Part shown: positions 59,009 through 64,000 of the stretch, one piece after another
Numbering within the stretch: the stretch's first letter is position 1
Layout: every line of letters begins with the position of its first letter
From: an uncultured Pelagibacteraceae bacterium
Lineage (GTDB): Bacteria; Pseudomonadota; Alphaproteobacteria; Pelagibacterales; Pelagibacteraceae
Assembly: GCA_902536385.1 (NCBI GenBank)
Contig: CACAWY010000004.1
Span: forward strand, 54,068 to 118,067
Length of the DNA stretch: 64,000 nt
Reading direction: 5' to 3'
Program-made: the position numbers and the translations under genes
The notes under the pieces: model-generated
Databases searched by the model: none
What the model was told of the DNA's origin: nothing
What the model saw: the letters and a program-made list of their open reading frames with translations, nothing else

Positions 59009-59393
59009 AAAGTCTGACGTATTTTTTTTCTTTATCTATCGACCACTCTCTTGTTCCATTAGCAACAATAAATAAGAATCCACCTGCTAAGGCTATATTT
59101 TTAAGGAATGAAATAAATTGAGCTTGATCAGAGAAATCAAAATGAAACATAAAAGCAGTAGATATACAAAATATTGAGAGTAGACCAGCTGAAAGTCTCG
59201 CTTTATATCCTATAATAATGAATATTGGCAAAATAAACTCTAATGCTATCGCAGGATAAATTAAAAAACCTGGAATACCGAAACTTTCCATCCAGCCCAT
59301 GGACCCATCTAAATTAATTACTTTATTGAAGGCTGAGATTAAAAATAAAGCCGAAATTAAAATTCTTCCAATTAAATCTAAAATATTTGCCAT
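59007..59393 (-). CDS. DoxX-family membrane protein
   Basis: IGRILISALFLISAFNKVINLDGSMGWMESFGIPGFLIYPAIALEFI. Confidence 0.85.
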   Translation of the reverse strand: MANILDLIGRILISALFLISAFNKVINLDGSMGWMESFGIPGFLIYPAIALEFILPIFIIIGYKARLSAGLLSIFCISTAFMFHFDFSDQAQFISFLKNIALAGGFLFIVANGTREWSIDKEKKYVRL

Positions 59394-59444
59394 ATGAAAA
59401 AGTTAGATTGATTAAAGGTTAAAGTCAAAAAAAGGTTGTTTAAT

Positions 59445-60521
59445 TCAGGTTTTTTTAAAAAACTTCAATATTAAAGGCACAATAAACAATATCATCAATA
59501 ACCGTATGATATGATGAAAAGACACAAATTCTGGGTCTAAATTAAAAAAAATTGCTATTACTGCAACTTCATAAATTCCCCCAGGGCAATATGAAAGTAA
59601 TAAAGTAAAAAAGTTTTTATCAATTACTAGTCCTGCAACCATAGCTGCAGCTACTCCCAATATTACCAATAAGAACGTTGCAACAAAGCTATGCAAAGCA
59701 TTTCTTCCTATCTCACTAAATGTTTTGTCAGCAAATCTGCACCCCACTGATGATCCTAAAATTAATAAACAATAATCGATAATATTGGGAGATACTTGGT
59801 AGCTTGCAACTTCTGTAATTTGCAATAAACCGCTTGCAACCAAAGTGCCTGCCAATAAAGCAGCAGGAATTTTTATCTTTTCAAAAAACAAAATTAAAAT
59901 TACTGATAATATTATTAGAATTAGTAAGTGATAAAAATTTTGATTTGTAATTATTTCTTCAGAAATGTTTACACTATCTATATCGTAAAAACTATTAACG
60001 ACAAATGGAAACACTGTTATAATTATGATCAGTCTAATTAGATGAGATGTAGCTACTTGACTTAAATCAGTTTTTGCATCTTCAGCCAATATCATCAATG
60101 GCCCCAATGCACCTGGTGCAGCCGAAAAAATAGATGTTTTTTTCTCATATTTGGAAAATTTTTCTAAATATTTTGAAACTATTAAAACACTCAAGATAAT
60201 GTAAATTAACATAATTAAAGAAGTCCAGATCCAATCTTGCATTTGTTCGAACAGATCTTTATCTATGTAATTGCCAATATAAAGACCAAGAATAATCAAT
60301 ATTGAAGATAGCACTAATCTTGGCATTTTCGTTTTAAGACCCATTAAAGAAGCTAAAGCAGTTATTAGCATCGGTCCTAAGAACCAAGCCAAAGGAACAT
60401 TAAAATACTCAGCTATTATAGCACTTGGTATTGATATTATGATAACAGATACAAATGGTATTGAAAATATCTGTTTAAAATTTTCTTTATTAAAAGGAAT
60501 AGCTTGGTTATTCTGCATCAT
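59445..60521 (-). CDS. AbrB-family membrane transporter
   Basis: FNVPLAWFLGPMLITALASLMGLKTKMP, SYCPGGIYEVAVIAIFFNLDPEFVSFHHIIRLLMI. Confidence 0.85.
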   Translation of the reverse strand: MMQNNQAIPFNKENFKQIFSIPFVSVIIISIPSAIIAEYFNVPLAWFLGPMLITALASLMGLKTKMPRLVLSSILIILGLYIGNYIDKDLFEQMQDWIWTSLIMLIYIILSVLIVSKYLEKFSKYEKKTSIFSAAPGALGPLMILAEDAKTDLSQVATSHLIRLIIIITVFPFVVNSFYDIDSVNISEEIITNQNFYHLLILIILSVILILFFEKIKIPAALLAGTLVASGLLQITEVASYQVSPNIIDYCLLILGSSVGCRFADKTFSEIGRNALHSFVATFLLVILGVAAAMVAGLVIDKNFFTLLLSYCPGGIYEVAVIAIFFNLDPEFVSFHHIIRLLMILFIVPLILKFFKKT

Positions 60522-60523
60522 TC

Positions 60524-61288
60524 ATGATTTTAGGATTTATAGGAACTGGTAAAATTTCATCATCTGTTATTTTTGGTATTTTTAAATCAAAGCTAAAAAT
60601 TAAGAGAATTTATATATCTTCAAGAAACAGAAAAATAGCTAAAAAATTATCAAAAAGTTATGGAAAAATAAAAATATTAAAAGATAATCAAGAAATAATA
60701 GATAAATCTTCAATAATATTTTTGGGCATAACACCGAATATTGGTAATAAAATATTACCTAAATTAAAATTTTCAAAAAATAAAAAAATAATAAGTCTTA
60801 TTTCTACAATTAATTTGGATAAACTTAAAAGAATAACTAAGAATATAAATATAGTAAGAGCTATACCTTTACCTCCAATCGAAATTAAAAAAGGACCAAT
60901 TATTGTTTGTCCACCAAGTAAATTTGCTAAGAATATTTTTAAATATTTAGGGCAAGTTTTAGAAGTAAGAAATGAAAAACTTAGTTATAAATTTTGGTCT
61001 ACTGCCTCTTTAATGGCAACATACTATGAGATACTTAATACGAGTTCTAAATGGTTAAGCAAAAAAGGAATTAACAAAAAAATTGCTGATACTTACGTAG
61101 CTGAATTATTTTTAGCTTTAAGTCAAGATGCTTTAAATAAATCATCTCAAGGATTTAAAAAACTTGTAGCGGACTCACAGACCCCAAAAGGCCTAAATAT
61201 GCAGTTTCTTAATGAATTGAAAAAGGGAAAATTCTTTACTAAGTTCACCAAAGCTCTTGAAAATGTAAATAAAAGAGTAAGCAAGTAA
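60524..61288 (+). CDS. proC: Pyrroline-5-carboxylate reductase family protein
   Basis: MILGFIGTGKISSSVIFGIF Rossmann motif, IVRAIPLPPIEIKKGPIIVCPP. Confidence 0.75.
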   Translation: MILGFIGTGKISSSVIFGIFKSKLKIKRIYISSRNRKIAKKLSKSYGKIKILKDNQEIIDKSSIIFLGITPNIGNKILPKLKFSKNKKIISLISTINLDKLKRITKNINIVRAIPLPPIEIKKGPIIVCPPSKFAKNIFKYLGQVLEVRNEKLSYKFWSTASLMATYYEILNTSSKWLSKKGINKKIADTYVAELFLALSQDALNKSSQGFKKLVADSQTPKGLNMQFLNELKKGKFFTKFTKALENVNKRVSK

Positions 61289-61291
61289 ATC

Positions 61292-62203
61292 ATGGAATAT
61301 TTTGTACAACAATTAGTTAACGGGATTACTTTAGGTTCGATCTATGGACTAATCGCGATTGGTTACACTATGGTTTATGGAATTATTGGAATGATTAACT
61401 TTGCTCATGGAGATATTTTTATGATTGGAGCTTTTGTTGCTTTAATATCATTTATTATCTTCGGTCTAACCGGGGTTGCATTACCAATAATTTTACTTTT
61501 AGTTTTACTAATAGCTATGCTTTTCACGGCTTGCTATGGATGGACAGTTGAAAAATTAGCTTACAAACCGTTAAGGGGTTCTTTTAGATTAGCTCCGCTT
61601 ATATCTGCTTTAGGTATGTCGATTGTATTACAAAACTATGTCCAAGTTTCTCAAGGTGCAAGAGTAAAACCAATGCAGCCATTATTTTCGGGAGGATTAG
61701 AGTTTTTTAAGAATTCAGAATTTATTGTTACAGTTAGTTTTCTCCAAATTTTTATTGTTGTATTGACGATTATTTTGATGGGAATTTTTACATATTTAAT
61801 CACAAAAACTGATTTAGGTAGAGCACAAAGAGCCTGCGAACAAGATAGAACAATGACCGCTTTACTTGGGATTAATGTTGATAGAACAATTTCAATAACA
61901 TTTATAATTGGATCTTCTTTAGCTTCAGTAGCAGGAATGATGTTTGTACTTTATTATGGTGTTATTGATTTTTACATAGGATTTTTAGCTGGCATAAAGG
62001 CTTTTACTGCAGCAGTATTAGGCGGAATAGGATCGTTGCCTGGAGCAATGTTAGGTGGCTTGTTAATCGGACTTATAGAAACCTTCTGGGCTGGATATGT
62101 TTCACTTGAATATAAAGATGTTGCAGCTTTCAGTGTTTTAATTGTAGTTTTAATTTTCTTTCCAACTGGATTTCTTGGAAAACCTGATATCGAGAAAGTT
62201 TAA
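61292..62203 (+). CDS. livH: Branched-chain amino-acid ABC permease LivH
   Basis: GLIAIGYTMVYGIIGMINFAHGDIFMIGAFVAL. Confidence 0.92.
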   Translation: MEYFVQQLVNGITLGSIYGLIAIGYTMVYGIIGMINFAHGDIFMIGAFVALISFIIFGLTGVALPIILLLVLLIAMLFTACYGWTVEKLAYKPLRGSFRLAPLISALGMSIVLQNYVQVSQGARVKPMQPLFSGGLEFFKNSEFIVTVSFLQIFIVVLTIILMGIFTYLITKTDLGRAQRACEQDRTMTALLGINVDRTISITFIIGSSLASVAGMMFVLYYGVIDFYIGFLAGIKAFTAAVLGGIGSLPGAMLGGLLIGLIETFWAGYVSLEYKDVAAFSVLIVVLIFFPTGFLGKPDIEKV

Positions 62204-63471
62204 TGGAAAAGAAAGATATCATTCAGTCATTTAAAGATAGTTTATTTACAGGCTTAATTGCTTTAGCTTTGTTTGGTCCAATAGTAGGTTTAAGAACTGT
62301 ATCAAAAGGTGAAGGGTTATTCATAACTCCGCAATGGGGAGTAGTTTTTTTACTTGTTGGATTATGTATTTTAGGAAGATTTTTAATTAATATTAATTCT
62401 GCAAGAAGAACAGAATTTAAAATTTTTTCAACACTGTCATCTAAGTTTTCTAGTGTTACCGAGGATAAAGCTAAACATTTTGCAATTACTGGTATTTTGT
62501 TTGCAGTAGTATTTCCATTTCTACCCTTTACTGACAGATACTTTATGGATGTAGCAATAATGATTTTAACTTATATTATGTTAGGATGGGGTTTAAACAT
62601 TGTAGTTGGTTTAGCTGGTCTTCTTGATTTAGGTTATGTAGCTTTTTATGCAGTCGGTGCTTATTCTTATGCACTGATTGCTACAACTTTCGGTTGGTCT
62701 TTTTGGATTTGTTTACCTTTAGCTGGAGTGTTTGCAGCTTTTTTTGGAATTTTACTTGGCTTTCCTGTTTTAAGATTAAGAGGAGACTATCTTGCAATTG
62801 TTACTTTGGGGTTTGGAGAAATTATAAGAATTATCTTGATCAATTGGTATGAAGTAACAAATGGTCCTGACGGTATCACTGGAATACCGCGACCATCTTT
62901 TTTTGGATTACCTTTTAAAAGATCTCCAGATGAAGGGGAAACAAGTTTTCATTTATTTTTCAATCTTGAATACTCAACAATGCATCGAATAATATTTTTA
63001 TACTATTTAATTTTAGTATTAGCCTTAATAACTAATTACTTTACGCTAAAGATAAGAAAACTTCCTGTTGGTAGAGCATGGGAAGCTTTAAGAGAAGATG
63101 AGATAGCTTGTAAATCTTTGGGCGTTAATCCTACGAATACAAAGCTAACTGCTTTTGCAATTGGAGCTATGTTTGGTGGCTTCGCTGGTTCATTTTTTGC
63201 GACGCGACAGGCATTTATAAGTCCAGAAAGTTTTACATTTATTGAGTCTGCAATTATTGTTGCAATTGTTGTGTTAGGCGGCATGGGATCACAAACTGGA
63301 GTTGTTCTTGCATCAATTTTCTTAATTGGAATAACAGAAATGTTTAGAGATTTAGAGCAATATAGAATGATCGCTTTTGGTGGAGCGATGGTTTTAATTA
63401 TGGTGTTTAAACCAAAGGGGATATTAGCAAATAGGAAGCCAACTATTCTTATGCACGGAGATAAGAAATGA
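62203..63471 (+). CDS. livM: Branched-chain amino-acid ABC permease LivM
   Basis: LRGDYLAIVTLGFGEIIRIILINW, NGPDGITGIPRPS. Confidence 0.92.
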   Translation: MEKKDIIQSFKDSLFTGLIALALFGPIVGLRTVSKGEGLFITPQWGVVFLLVGLCILGRFLININSARRTEFKIFSTLSSKFSSVTEDKAKHFAITGILFAVVFPFLPFTDRYFMDVAIMILTYIMLGWGLNIVVGLAGLLDLGYVAFYAVGAYSYALIATTFGWSFWICLPLAGVFAAFFGILLGFPVLRLRGDYLAIVTLGFGEIIRIILINWYEVTNGPDGITGIPRPSFFGLPFKRSPDEGETSFHLFFNLEYSTMHRIIFLYYLILVLALITNYFTLKIRKLPVGRAWEALREDEIACKSLGVNPTNTKLTAFAIGAMFGGFAGSFFATRQAFISPESFTFIESAIIVAIVVLGGMGSQTGVVLASIFLIGITEMFRDLEQYRMIAFGGAMVLIMVFKPKGILANRKPTILMHGDKK

Positions 63472-64000
63472 GCAATTTATTATCAGTAGAAAATTTAACA
63501 ATGAAGTTCGGAGGATTGACAGCAATAGATGATTTAAGTTTTGATGCAAAAAACAATCAAATTACTTCCATTATTGGACCTAATGGCGCTGGAAAGACTA
63601 CAGTATTTAATTGCTTAACAGGATTTTATAAACCTACTAATGGTCAAATGTTTTTACACAAAGAGGATAGTAAAATTTCACTGAGAAAATACACAGATTT
63701 TAAAATAGCTTATGTTGCCAAAGTGGCTAGAACTTTTCAAAATATTAGACTGTTTCCAGCAATGTCCGTTCTTGAAAATTTATTAGTTGCTCAACACAAT
63801 GAATTAATGGTTGCTTCGGGTTATTCTTTATTTGGTTTACTTAATCTTAAAACATATAGGGATAAAGAACAGCTAGCAGTTAATAAAGCAAAATACTGGT
63901 TAGATATTATTGGTTTGACTCATAGAGCAGATGATAATGCAGGTGATCTACCTTATGGAGATCAAAGAAAATTAGAAATCGTTCGTGCAATGTGTATTGA
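63468..64000 (+). CDS. livG: Branched-chain amino-acid ABC transporter ATP-binding protein LivG, truncated by window end
   Basis: MSNLLSVENLTMKFGGLTAIDDLSF...IIGPNGAGKTTVFNCLTGFYKP; starts in ATGA overlap. Confidence 0.92.
   Translation, partial: MSNLLSVENLTMKFGGLTAIDDLSFDAKNNQITSIIGPNGAGKTTVFNCLTGFYKPTNGQMFLHKEDSKISLRKYTDFKIAYVAKVARTFQNIRLFPAMSVLENLLVAQHNELMVASGYSLFGLLNLKTYRDKEQLAVNKAKYWLDIIGLTHRADDNAGDLPYGDQRKLEIVRAMCI

Overview
This 64 kb AT-rich, gene-dense window looks like a streamlined marine alphaproteobacterium of the SAR11/Pelagibacter type. That lineage call is inference from gene content, the permuted tmRNA and the SAM-II/SAM-V riboswitches; no search was run. Most of it is core genome: lpxC, bamD, ligA, pepP, uvrD, fumC, thyX, mrp, hflKC-degQ-miaA, ilvB/N/C, leuA, mreBCD-mrdA-rodA-bactofilin, metY, gshAB, cysE, msrB, ccdA, two Liv-type ABC transporters, AzlCD and a TctCBA transporter. 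The two strongest observations are non-coding. (1) The metY leader (minus strand, about 39157-39458) holds a promoter, a SAM-II aptamer with terminator, a SAM-V aptamer, and then a three-segment mutually exclusive hairpin. That hairpin covers the ribosome-binding sites of two tiny uORFs, and the second uORF overlaps the metY start codon. (2) A circularly permuted two-piece tmRNA (ssrA, minus strand, about 13763-14015, tag ANQKFALAA) has its 3' end repeated at 12199 and 13099. This gives two apparent insertion units of 900 and 664 bp carrying small cargo genes and no integrase. Secondary observations include a split Rieske/SRPBCC-like gene pair, a passenger-less inverse-autotransporter-like barrel with a coupled secreted protein, and tandem paralogous lipoproteins.
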